A stretch of DNA of 32,251 nt from Tieghemiomyces parasiticus. Lineage: Eukaryota > Kickxellomycota > Dimargaritomycetes > Dimargaritales > Dimargaritaceae. The stretch covers positions 1-32,251 of the forward strand of contig JANBPT010000526.1 of assembly GCA_027575765.1 (NCBI GenBank), given 5' to 3'. Made by a program: the position numbers and the translations under genes. The notes beneath the pieces are model-generated. The model saw only the letters and a program-made list of their open reading frames with translations, was not told where the DNA came from and ran no database searches. This document shows, one piece after another, positions 1 through 9,288 of this stretch (positions are counted from its first letter, which is position 1; every line of letters starts with the position of its first letter).

Positions 1-275
1 TTCTTGTGCTGGCTGCAAATCACGAACAGACGGCCGCGGCGGCGAACAAACTTGCAGCAGTCGCACATCTTCTTGACCGACGTCCGCACCTTCATGCCGC
101 GGCGCAGGGTCAGCGTGCCGAGATTTGGGTTGGCCAGGGCGGAAGAAGTGACCGGCCCGGTGCGCCAGACGGGTGTGAGCAGGCGGGTCGAGAAGAGCCG
201 GATCAGGCCTGTAGGGGCGGACATGGCCGTGGCAGCCGGGACGGTGCGAATCGCTCGCCGGAGTAGGGAGAACAT
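1..275 (-). CDS. MRPL36: Mitochondrial ribosomal protein bL36m (5' part, runs off the left edge)
   Basis: Component of the large subunit of the mitochondrial ribosome. The ATG is at 275-273 and 91 codons are visible before the window ends; roughly the last five to seven residues are missing. Residues 1-60 are rich in Arg, Ser, Thr and Ala and poor in acidic residues, as expected of a mitochondrial targeting presequence. From residue 61 the protein starts again like bacterial L36, with [10 protein letters not shown] followed by CDCC, a basic RRRGR stretch and VICSQH. Cys71, Cys74 and Cys87 correspond to three ligands of the family's zinc ribbon; the fourth, a His, should lie just off the edge. 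No intron is needed. It is transcribed divergently from the PWI/RS gene at 753. The family match is very strong; the exact presequence cleavage site is unknown. Confidence 0.9.
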   Translation of the reverse strand, partial: MFSLLRRAIRTVPAATAMSAPTGLIRLFSTRLLTPVWRTGPVTSSALANPNLGTLTLRRGMKVRTSVKKMCDCCKFVRRRGRLFVICSQHK

Positions 276-752
276 GGTAGGAACAACGCTTTACACAGGA
301 ATGGGAGGGCAGACCGGCGAATCTAATAATGTGATCTTGGAGGACGGGCGGATGGGTCACGAGGCGTAGGTATGGGAATCGACTCTAAACCGACAAGGTT
401 CTGCAGATCTGGGTTGGTGGGAGACGCGAAGCGGCGAGAATCTCTGCATCCGCCACATCACGTGCGACACATAGGGACGACCGGGGGAGTTGGTTTCTGG
501 GCCATGTCTGGTAATGGGGAGCATAGCTCTTTGCCTGAACCAGTGCCAATGGCAATGCACCTCCTTCGTGTGTGTGCGACTTCCAGAGCGGTCACTCCAT
601 ATGCTACTTGAGCTGGTTTGACTGCGCTTTTCAACCGAGCCGGCACCTTTCGCATTTATTATTCTGCTCTTCTTCTGCAACATCCTTCTCGCCGATTTCT
701 TTCACTTTCCTTTCAGCCTTTTACTTTTCACCACGAAACTATCTACTACACA
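276..752. promoter_or_regulatory. Divergent spacer between bL36m and the SRRM1-like gene
   Basis: This 477-bp interval separates two start codons facing away from each other, so it should hold both promoters. I see no clear TATA box. The SRRM1-side end (about 650-750) is strongly pyrimidine-rich, which fits a 5' leader. Short open frames here have no family resemblance and I treat them as chance. Confidence 0.5.
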
Positions 753-2596
753 ATGAGTGGACACGGATTCCGGGTAAGTTTCGACCTGCTTAGGCTTCAG
801 GTCTCGCCATATAAGCGTAGTGACTCGCCACCAAGTTTTGCATTATGAGTTGTGCAGCATTCGGGGGGTTTATCTTCCTCTACCATGACGACTAACTGAT
901 CGCGCCCGTATACATCCATTTGGCTTGTTCTTAATGTCAGCTCGATGCTAGCGCGTGAGCTGCGTGACGAGTCGTCTCCTTTCACCGGGTTGCCTGGCAT
1001 AAATTTGGGAGTTGAATATCTTTCATGGTGCAACAGCGATCTTTAGGCCAAATACACTATAACCCATTGCCACATGATCACTACGTTAACCTCTACAGTC
1101 CTTTCTCCGCTCCAACTATACTATATTCTATTGGCTCCCTTTGTAGGGCACCACCGCGGAGCAGGATCCGCGTTTTAGCAATAAGCAGCAGACGCTGCGC
1201 AAGTCAATTAACTTCCCGGCCGATTTCTCCAAGAAGGTAAACACATGGTTCGACCTGCACTTAGGGCGATACCCTGTCGCCTTCCACTACTTCGTAGCCG
1301 TTCCCAGGTCTTTTTATTGTTATTTTTGGAAACCTAGGAGAACCTCTCTTTAACCAATCTCTACTTCCCCGACTTTTCTAAACCACCACCCGTCTTCCTC
1401 TTGCGTACCAGGTCAATCCCAAGAAAGTCAACATGACTGTAATCAAGCCCTGGATTGCTCAGCGCATCACCGACTTGCTCGGGTTTGATGATGAGGTCGT
1501 TCTGGAATACATTTATGGCATGCTAGAGTCCGAGGTAAGGTCATTACCATGGGCTGACCTACTGTCAGGATCCTATGTGACCGCTATCTCCGTTTTCTAC
1601 CAGTTTGTTTACTGCGTCCTCTCCGCTTTGCTAACGTTACAGTCCCCCTGCACCACCGCCTGTCCGATGTCACTGCATCCCTCAGAACCCCGACCCAAAG
1701 GACATGCAGATCAATCTGACCGGTTTCTTGGGCGACAAGTCTAGTCCCTTCATGCGTGACCTATGGAAAATGCTCATCAACGCACAGGCGGCAATTGGCG
1801 GGATTCCCCCCGAGATTCTGGAGATTAAGAAACAAGAAATTCTGAAGCGCAAGGTAGGTTTGTCGGTTGTTCATATCTCACCTCCTGATCGTTTGGGGCT
1901 GGGAAGTGGGGAACACCCTGCCGAAGCCAACCATCGGCGAACTGAAGCGACAATACCCACTCTAGTACGTTGATACTAACACTCTAATCATCCCGACACG
2001 GCTCCACACAGACCGAGGATGAGCGCATCCGCGCTGAAATCAATCTCAAGCGCGACGAGTTGGCTAAACGGGCCCAGGAAGTCGCCGCAGTCACGCAGGC
2101 ATCCATAGCCAAGGTAAGTGCCACGATTGGCGTTCTAGTTCATAAATAATCGCTATTACCAGGCAACATCCGCCCAGAATTTGTTACTGAGTGGCCTAGT
2201 TCTAACTGGTTCCTTCCTTTACTTGCCGGTTCGCCCTATTTTTGGTAGCCCACACCTCCGCAGGAGCCACGCAAGGAATCTACACCCCTCAGTCCGCTGT
2301 CGCCGGATTCCCCCCTACGGGCGCACTCGCCCGCCCTACGCCGGGATCTCTCAACCGACGGTCGCCATAGCGACCGCAGGCGTCGAACGCCTTCCCGCGA
2401 GCCCGTCGCCAATCGCCGTCGGCGGTCTAGCTCCCGCAGACGGCGTTCCCCTCGTCGGTATCGGGACTACTCAAGGGAGCGACGATCTCGCTACCGTAGT
2501 CGTAGCAGAGACCGTGACTACCGCCGCCGGAGCCCGAGCCCCTACGACCGTGAACGCCGTCATCGCCACAGCCACAGCTACTCGCGCCGGGACTGA
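753..2596 (+). CDS. SRRM1: SRRM1/SRm160-like splicing coactivator (PWI domain plus RS tail)
   Basis: Nuclear splicing cofactor of the SRm160 family, whose PWI domain binds nucleic acid and bridges spliceosome components. Six exons: 753-773, 1147-1236, 1412-1534, 1686-1853, 2012-2113 and 2249-2596; every intron is phase 0. The join gives 283 residues. The N-terminus (MSGHGFRGTTAEQDPRFSNK) follows the family pattern of FRGTSAEQDxRFSxK. The PWI domain spans about residues 31-130: IKPWI at 48-52, LLGFDDEVV, then MQINLTGFLG and the IPPEILEIKKQEI helix. Exon 5 is charged and helical. Exon 6 is a proline/serine stretch that becomes an Arg/Ser tail (RRSSSRRRRSPRRYR, SRSRDRDYRRRSPSP). Human SRRM1 is about 900 residues, so this is a compact version. 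The exon 6 acceptor (TTGGTAG) is the least certain junction. Confidence 0.9.
774..1146 (+). other. Intron 1 of the SRRM1-like gene (373 nt)
   Basis: Longest intron in the window, after a first exon of only seven codons. Donor is GTAAGT and acceptor is TTGTAG. Open frames inside it on either strand have no recognisable product. Long first introns placed right after the start codon often carry expression-enhancing sequences, but no specific element is visible here. Confidence 0.8.
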
Positions 2597-3173
2597 ATCG
2601 TACCATAAGCCGATAAGATGGAGAATAAAGGTGGTTTGTACAGGCTCTCGTGCCTAATGTAGCGATTTGGGCCGGCAGATGTAGCGATGAGTGGGGTTGT
2701 GAAATAGGGCACGCGATATTTATCTCCCTTGAGTTGCTCCATGAATAAAGCGTCTTCACTTAGGTTGAACATGCTTGCGTGACGTGGTCATCGCATGAAT
2801 AGGCAGCCCCTAGAAGTGCCCCTCAAGGGTTGACACCGCGGTGCCATCCGACTAAACCCCTGACAAGCGGGAGTTTTCCTTGGCCTCTTGACAGGTTTCA
2901 CCTGGTCTCACCGTGTGCTCCCGATCCATCCATGCGGTGTTCCGACTCCGATCCTGGTTCTGCAATGTCGTGGAACGAACCTCTTCCCTAGGTCGTCGTT
3001 GTTACGGGGGACCTCTTTCTTACCCCATCGTCTTACCTTGACTATCTAGTCAGTTACCAATTTTACCTTTTCAATCAAAGTCTTAAAATTTCTTCCTGGT
3101 AGATCTAAAGTACAAGCCCACAATGCCTCGTGGCGCATCATTATCCCCATTGAGGCTTCCAACATAGAGATCC
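2597..3173 (+). promoter_or_regulatory. 3' end of the SRRM1-like gene and promoter/leader of the stomatin gene
   Basis: Between the two same-strand genes there are two AATAAA hexamers, at 2624-2629 and 2744-2749, either of which could direct polyadenylation of the SRRM1-like mRNA. The rest must contain the stomatin promoter and 5' leader; the last 150 bases are T-rich. No TATA box stands out. Confidence 0.55.
3123..3167 (+). CDS. Possible upstream ORF in the stomatin leader
   Basis: A 14-codon frame opens with ATG at 3123 in a CACAATG context and closes with TAG at 3165-3167, six bases before the stomatin ATG at 3174. If the mRNA begins upstream of 3123, ribosomes would meet this frame first, so it could dampen translation. 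The peptide (MPRGASLSPLRLPT) has no known relative. Transcript start unknown. Confidence 0.25.
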   Translation: MPRGASLSPLRLPT

Positions 3174-4843
3174 ATGGCCCAACCCACCTCTACCATCGAC
3201 ACCCGAGACGAACGCAGCAGGCGTGATGGACCCACAATCACCGAAGAGCCGTCGCTCACGTCTCTGATGGAATACGACCCACCACGTTTTTCCCGTGCTC
3301 AGGAAGTTAAATCGGACTCACTGTACGAGCTTATTGTCAACTTTGTGGGCCTTTTCTTTGGCAATACCGGCTTGGTAAGTCGGATGCAGAACAGGGCGTA
3401 TACCCATCACTCAGGCCAGCGGGCCGCGCTGTGACAATGGTACAGGTACAACATACCAAGTATGCAGGGAACGATCATCGTATTGACGCCTAATGATTAC
3501 CTTTCTCCCCTTCCGGCCTCCATTGGCCCAATCTACCACGCACCACCCTCTTTCTCCATTGGCCGTAGTTCCCCTGTTGCATCTGTTGTCCCAATCCCTA
3601 CGTGTCAATCGAACAAGGTAAGCACCTTCGTTCGACTGTGGGGTCGGCGTAACCGGGAGTAACATTCAACATTGCAGTCACATTAACCCTACTGGCACTC
3701 AGTCATTCGTCCATACCTCAAAATACCACACCCATTCGCTTACCAAGGTACGGTCGGTATGGTATCCCGCTTCGGCAAATACTACAAGACGGTCGACCCA
3801 GGCCTAGTCAAAGTGAATCCTCTGTCTGAAACCCTCACTACCGTGGACGTGCGGTTACAGATCCACCCCATCTCGCGTATCCCCATCGTCACGCAGGTAA
3901 GTGCTTCCCTGGTTGGAAACAATCCAATGCTTGATATCCACGCGACGGCACGTTGTACTACGACCGGGCCCTGCCTCTCTAACCAACCCTATCCTGTATT
4001 GCGTACATCAAGGACCTCCCTCTCTCTCAGGACAACGTCAATATCGTCATGGACGCCGTACTGTATTGGTGCATCAAGGACCCGTACCAAGCCACCTACG
4101 GCGTCGTGGATGTTCAAGCCGCGCTTGTCGAACGTGCTCAAACGACGCTACGAGCAGTTCTGGGTGGCCGCGAACTACAGGACATCATTGAAAATCGCGA
4201 GATCATCGCCGAGGGTATCCGCGATAGCATTGACGTACCGGCGCAGGCGTGGGGGGCGGATGTTGAGTCGGTGCTCTTCAAGGACCTCACCTTCTCACCC
4301 GAACTCCAGGAATCTCTCTCGAGTGCCGCCACTCAAAAGCGCATCGGGGAGGCGCGGATCATTGCAGCCCGCGCCGAGGTGGAATCCGCCAAGCTAATGC
4401 GCCAGGTGGCCGAGCTACTGGACTTCCCCGCGGCCGTGCAGTTTAAGTATCTGGAGACCATGCAGAATATGGCCAAACAACCGAATAGCAAGCTTCTGTT
4501 TATGCCTATGGCCGGCCCGACCCCATCTGAGACCATGATCCATGCAGCTACCTCTGGGTCTGGCGAGGAACGGTCAGAACTAGTGCAACAAATCATGAAC
4601 AGTACCGATCCAGAGTTTCGTACGGCCTTGACCTCATCAAAGACAGCCCACGAAGCTTCAGCTTCCGCCGCGTCGGCACCAATGTCCAGATCGCCGTCGC
4701 CGTCAGCGCCCCCTCCGGCACAGAAATCGCCGGGGAAGTCCAAGGACATTAGGTCTGATAAACAACCGCCTACACATAGTGGACCCGATCCTTCTTCTAT
4801 CGTTCAGAGCGCCATCCTGGCCAGCCAGATGGGTCCTGTGTAA
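3174..4843 (+). CDS. Stomatin/SPFH (band 7) family membrane protein
   Basis: Membrane-microdomain scaffold protein of the stomatin family, expected to sit in the inner leaflet and oligomerise. Four exons: 3174-3374, 3569-3617 (49 nt), 3748-3896 and 4031-4843, giving 403 residues. Residues 1-49 are polar, followed by a hydrophobic stretch (YELIVNFVGLFFG, 51-63). The small exon supplies FPCCICCPNPY, the Cys-rich turn stomatins carry before their SPFH domain, and then SIEQG joins to TVGMVSRFGKYYKTVDPG. The SPFH core continues through DVRLQIHPISRIP, ALVERAQTTLRAVLG, IDVPAQAWGADVESVLFKDL and a charged helix (RIGEARIIAARAEVESAKL). LLFMPM near 288-293 is the family's C-terminal hydrophobic segment. 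A Ser/Pro tail (about 350-385) is unusual. Exon joins restore the family consensus exactly. The in-family function (channel regulation, lipid scaffold) cannot be told from sequence. Confidence 0.92.
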
Positions 4844-4926
4844 ACCACTTGTGTAACATCATTATCACTTTACCACGCAGCCTACTTGGGTAATTAATAG
4901 CCAAACGGCAGTTATTGTATTAGTAA

Positions 4927-4932
4927 AATAAA
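4927..4932 (+). terminator. Candidate poly(A) signal AATAAA for the stomatin gene
   Basis: An exact AATAAA lies 84 bases after the stomatin stop, inside the 187-bp spacer that separates it from the convergent nucleoporin gene. The two 3' ends are therefore packed closely and may overlap. Confidence 0.45.
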
Positions 4933-5030
4933 CCCACAACAATCACCCTCGTTTCAAGATAAGACGCAAACCTGGCCTATTTTAGTCACATATTCGCAAC
5001 GCTCACGATAAGCAGGGGCCAAATCTCACC

Positions 5031-8000
5031 TCACTGGACAGTAGTCCGAAACGCAGAGGTCGACCCGGTCTCCAGGATGGCCATTGCCGACCGCGCAAAC
5101 AGATCCATGAGTTCGGGTAGCCGCTCGGCCTTCATGAACTCGCGGTACAGACGGTGGTCCTCGCTAGCCACCAGTTGGCTGAGCTCCAAGCTGAGGTTCA
5201 AATTTTCCGGAACTACCACCCGGCTTTGGTACAGGATGGCGTGGAGGCGGCAGGTAACCTCAGGGATGTAGAACGCGCGCAGGGTTTCCAGCTCGGCGTT
5301 ACGGCGTTCAGCGGCTAAAGTCACGCCGTTGGAATGGAGACTGTCTGAAAGCCAGTCGGATTCCAGGACGTGGCGGAAATGGTCGGTAGTACGTTTGGTG
5401 AGCCCGCGGAACGACTCGGCCCATTCGGTGAACCGGGTGGCCTGAGTCCGCTGAACGACCGAAGCCCGGGCTTTGCGACTGCGGGTGGCTGGAGCGTCGG
5501 TGGTGGCGGCGGGGGGTACCCCCACACCTTCGGTGTTACCCGGGGCAGCGTGGAGCGGTTTCCGCGCCATGCTCTCCGCCCACTCCTCGAAAGCCGTAAA
5601 GCATTCGATGAGGTTACGATAGTGGTAAAACTCCTGGACCCCCTGGATGAGCTCACGCCGACGCTTACGGATTCGGGCGTCCGCGTCGCGCGGGTGGGCG
5701 GTGGACGAGGATGCAAGCCAGAAACTGCTCTCGGACACGCTGAGGTCCTGGTCGGTGTCCTGTGCCTCTTCCCGCTCCGCCCGCTCGTCCCACCCAAGCT
5801 GCCAGTCGAAGGTCTCCGCAGCGGAGAGGGCATCCGCCCCGCTCTCCTCCCCTTCCGCATCGTCTACAGGGTCTAGCCCTAGGTTCTCGCCCTCGTCCAG
5901 CCTCTGCACGGCCTCGACCCAACCGCGGCGGATCAAATCATCCGGTACGGCGTGCAGCAAAGCACGGCAGGCGTGGAGGCGACCGCGGGTCAAAAAATAC
6001 CGCGCCAGAGTGTTGCAGCGCAACAGTAATAGAAGGTATAGCTCAGGATCGTAGCCTAGCCACTCCAGGGCACGGATCAGCCACCGGTCCTCGTCGCTGA
6101 CCGGGTCATGCACGCCAGTCAAGCGGCGTGAGTCGCGGGATCCAATCAGGCCAGATCCCAGCAGTTGGCGGGCGGCTGGGTCATCACGGGCCAGGGCCCC
6201 ATTCAGAATGGTGTCGGCGGCCAGACGGGCGCAGGGCCGGACGGGCAATCCGGCAGTGGTGGCGCGCCGGAGCGCGTGTTGACGTTGCGGTTCAAAGGGC
6301 GCCGTGATACCGACCAGGTATTGCGCGTAGACTGGGACCTGCCAAGCGAGAGGCAGGCGGGCGGTGTAGAGCGCCACCCATTCGGCAGCCGAGGAGGGTC
6401 CTTCGTCCGCCAGCAGGGACCCGCCGCTACCGGTGTCCTTGGTAGCCTCACTTAGGCCGAAAATATCGGTGGGGCGGCGCGCGCGGTTGAACTGGGCCAT
6501 GAGAGACTGGTGGCCCAGCGAATGCCGCCCAACAGGGGGAGCAGAGGTGGTACCAAAGACGCTAGAGTCCACGCGGGCTGGAGTGGGGCGACCATGCACC
6601 AGCTGGATCAGATATCGCACGAACCGATAAATAATGGCATCGCCGGCCAGATTGGGGATCGTAACGCCATGGGCGCGGAGATACAGCGTGAGATGGGCCA
6701 CCAAGCGCAGAATGTCAGGCTGCACGGGGGCGTCCACCAGCGCGAGTTCCGGATGGGCGTCGCCTCCGGTGGTGCTATCCGTTGCGAAAGCCACTCTCCG
6801 GGGAGCGGCTGGATCGGGCTCGATCAGGCTGAGCCCTTGACCAATCTCCATCTCGGCGTCGGTGGCCGGGGCTGGGGTGGACCGACCGTCGCCCGTTGCG
6901 GGGTCGAGCCCGGCGCGGCCGTAGGCCAGGACAGCTGGTTCGAGTTGGGTGTCGTAGTGTGGGTGCACCTGGCGGGCAAACTCATCCAGGAGCTCGTCGA
7001 GGCGACCCAGGATGATCAGAGACTGGATGCGGCGATACGGATCGGTACTGGCCTCCGTGGCCACAGTGTCGTTGCGGGCGTGGGCCATACGGTCAAAGAC
7101 GGTGGCCGGGGCTAGGTCATTGTCATCACCACGGCCGGCCAGATCGGGCTCGCTGGGCGGCGGTGTCAGGGGACCGGTTGGGCTTAGCAGGGTGGCCAAG
7201 TCCCATTTGGGGTCGACCGGGGTATCCGGGGCGCCCTCGTTGAGCACCACCTGAACTGAGCGACGGGCAAGGCACTGATCTACACGACCCTCGACGATGG
7301 CCGTGTAGTATGCCCAAAGGTAGTCCTCCCATGTCTCGCAGGCCGGCAAGACGTGGTCTAGGCATCCAGTGAGGGCAGCGTAGAGAGCACGTTCGGTAGC
7401 GGACAGGGCGGTGTCGCGTGCCAGGGTCAGACAAGCCCGCTTCCACAAGGTGCGGTGCAGGGTGCCAACTACGACGGGTGCCGGAGAGCTGGACAGATCC
7501 GGGTCCATATCGGATTCCATCAGATCAGCCTGTTCGGCCGGGGTCTCCAGCTGGGAATCCCGGAAGAACAGGCCGCCACGGATACTGGCGGACCGCCAGG
7601 CCATCCCGCTGGCGTCGCAGAGCGCCGCGGCTTCGTCGACCTGGCCCCGACGGATGTAGCGGAACAGCGTGGCGACCAGGTCGCGCTCATACGTCTCATC
7701 CTCAATATGAAGGGCCTTATGCTCGCGGATGGGAGCGTCCGGGTCGAGAGAAGTGACGCGAGCGGCGGCGACTCGGGCGTTTCCAGCGGCAAGGGTGGCC
7801 GCGGCGCGCAGGGTGTCCGCGCCGCCACCTCCATTGCCGCCCGCGGGGACCCCTGGGGCGCGGGGTTTGTTTAACATATTCCCGAGCGGATTGGGTCGGT
7901 TCAGCGCAAAGGGCGAGCCCGGGTCGGCCCCAGGGGCAAACTGCCGCGGGAGGGCTGCTGGCTGTGCGCGCTGCTGCTGCTGAAGTTCACCGCGGGTGTA

Positions 8001-8459
8001 TACCCAGTACCCAGAACGAGGTGGGGCCGGGTCAAACTGTGGGGCGATCTGCTCCAACCACATGCGGACCAAGTTGACCTCGCGCAGCTGAGAGTCACGC
8101 TCGAACAGTTCCTCGACCAACTGGTGGTCGGTAGCTAGGGGGCGCACCCCGGCTTCCGAAGGGGCAGATTCGTCGTTGCCTCCGGTCAGACGTTCCAAGT
8201 AGAGGCGATGGATCAGGTCCCAGGTGGTGCACTCGGCCCGCCACATGGTCTCGGTTTGGCCGGTAGTGCCCGGTGGGAGGCGGCGGTTCGGACGGAAGAA
8301 GTGATCCTGGTCGCCCGACTGCCGCACTGTGTCCCACTGCTCGTCGCAAATGTCCCGGAAGATTAGGGCTAGGCCGGCGTCCTCGCGGATGGTAAGACCA
8401 TCCTGCGCGCGCTCATAGGCCTGGGCAAACTTGTCGATCACCTCTGGGTGGCCAGCCAT
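5031..8459 (-). CDS. NUP107: Nucleoporin Nup107/Nup84 (Y-complex)
   Basis: Structural alpha-helical scaffold protein of the Nup107-160 (yeast Nup84) Y-complex of the nuclear pore. Single uninterrupted frame of 1142 residues, ATG at 8459-8457. Family signatures: MWRAECTTWDLIHRLYLER (72-90), the WLEQIAP segment near residue 130, and the most conserved block near 238-298, with LDPDAPIREHKAL, a FRYIRRGQVDEAAALC helix pair and SGMAWRSASIRGG. This is the pattern in which metazoan Nup107 reads LDPDAP...AQRLC...GQAWRAA. The C-terminal half is helical (ARYFLTRGRLHACRALL; EWAESFRGLTKR). Odd points: several Pro/Ala/Asp-rich low-complexity insertions (about 185-225, 510-550, 650-690) and a very acidic insert near 855-930. 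At 1142 residues it is longer than yeast Nup84 (about 726) and human NUP107 (about 925). Convergent with stomatin, divergent from CDC73. Confidence 0.9.
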   Translation of the reverse strand: MAGHPEVIDKFAQAYERAQDGLTIREDAGLALIFRDICDEQWDTVRQSGDQDHFFRPNRRLPPGTTGQTETMWRAECTTWDLIHRLYLERLTGGNDESAPSEAGVRPLATDHQLVEELFERDSQLREVNLVRMWLEQIAPQFDPAPPRSGYWVYTRGELQQQQRAQPAALPRQFAPGADPGSPFALNRPNPLGNMLNKPRAPGVPAGGNGGGGADTLRAAATLAAGNARVAAARVTSLDPDAPIREHKALHIEDETYERDLVATLFRYIRRGQVDEAAALCDASGMAWRSASIRGGLFFRDSQLETPAEQADLMESDMDPDLSSSPAPVVVGTLHRTLWKRACLTLARDTALSATERALYAALTGCLDHVLPACETWEDYLWAYYTAIVEGRVDQCLARRSVQVVLNEGAPDTPVDPKWDLATLLSPTGPLTPPPSEPDLAGRGDDNDLAPATVFDRMAHARNDTVATEASTDPYRRIQSLIILGRLDELLDEFARQVHPHYDTQLEPAVLAYGRAGLDPATGDGRSTPAPATDAEMEIGQGLSLIEPDPAAPRRVAFATDSTTGGDAHPELALVDAPVQPDILRLVAHLTLYLRAHGVTIPNLAGDAIIYRFVRYLIQLVHGRPTPARVDSSVFGTTSAPPVGRHSLGHQSLMAQFNRARRPTDIFGLSEATKDTGSGGSLLADEGPSSAAEWVALYTARLPLAWQVPVYAQYLVGITAPFEPQRQHALRRATTAGLPVRPCARLAADTILNGALARDDPAARQLLGSGLIGSRDSRRLTGVHDPVSDEDRWLIRALEWLGYDPELYLLLLLRCNTLARYFLTRGRLHACRALLHAVPDDLIRRGWVEAVQRLDEGENLGLDPVDDAEGEESGADALSAAETFDWQLGWDERAEREEAQDTDQDLSVSESSFWLASSSTAHPRDADARIRKRRRELIQGVQEFYHYRNLIECFTAFEEWAESMARKPLHAAPGNTEGVGVPPAATTDAPATRSRKARASVVQRTQATRFTEWAESFRGLTKRTTDHFRHVLESDWLSDSLHSNGVTLAAERRNAELETLRAFYIPEVTCRLHAILYQSRVVVPENLNLSLELSQLVASEDHRLYREFMKAERLPELMDLFARSAMAILETGSTSAFRTTVQ

Positions 8460-9288
8460 GGCGGGCAGGTAACGGACGGAATGGGACGGGGTGACAATGG
8501 AGGTGCAGAGCGGGAGAAGGGGGAGCGGAGTTTGGTAAAGCTAAAATGGTAATGGTGTCCGGGGGAGGAAGTGGGGATAATGAGAGCTACCGTTGGTGCG
8601 GCACAGTAGAGACAATCCAAGTGTAAATATGCCGGCGGTGTTTGGCAGGTTGGCGGCAGTTAAATCTCCAAGGGCCAAAACGGAATTCGTTGGAAGGGTA
8701 TTGTACCAGACTGGTATGCATTGCAAGGCGAAGTTGGCGTCGCAGGAGGCTATCGTGGATGTCGTAAGTGGGACCGTGGTGACCCTAGCTCTCTGGTTGC
8801 ACCCAGCTACCCCTCTGCTGCGCTGCGCAACCGGGCTTCGTTGTTGGCGCACCGGCCGTCCACAATGTCGCGATGGCTCTGTATGCCAATGTGAGGAGCC
8901 ACTCCGCGCTAGTCCACCCGCATTGCTACGCGTTCCGTCGCTCAGCTATCTACTCAAGTCGACAGCGGTCCTTCGGGCCACCACCACATTAGACCTGCCT
9001 TTTCATCCGTTTCCAACTTTGCTGATTCCTACTTCACTTTTGTTCGCTCACTGCTATTTCCCACCTTGGCTTAGCCCTTACCGACGCTACTTATTACCCA
9101 CATCTTCGCACTTTGGCCAACCGCGGGCAATCCCTTTCGCCTGAGCCGCCCTCCGTCGACTCACTGACCCCCACCGCCTGGCCATTCGCATTGTTCCGGA
9201 CGTGCTCTTACCGCTCACCTATTTACCTGGGACGTGCTTGACAACCAGCTCTCTAGTCCCCCGCCCGTCTTTTTAAACTATCAAAGCC
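8460..9288. promoter_or_regulatory. Divergent spacer between NUP107 and CDC73
   Basis: 829 bp between two outward-facing start codons, so it should contain both promoters. The CDC73 side (about 8990-9280) is pyrimidine-rich, as expected for a leader. Two small ATG frames occur: one from 8629 (MPAVFGRLAAV...) that runs up to a GTAAGT donor-like site at 8764, and a 39-residue basic frame at 8873-8992 (MALYANVRSH...). Neither resembles a known family. I do not call them genes. Confidence 0.45.

Noticed and set aside
8593..9144. 183-codon plus-strand frame between NUP107 and CDC73
   Set aside because: It opens with GTG, and its composition turns into pyrimidine-tract translation (Leu/Pro/Ser/Phe), typical of a leader region. 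Only the ATG part is kept as a weak finding.
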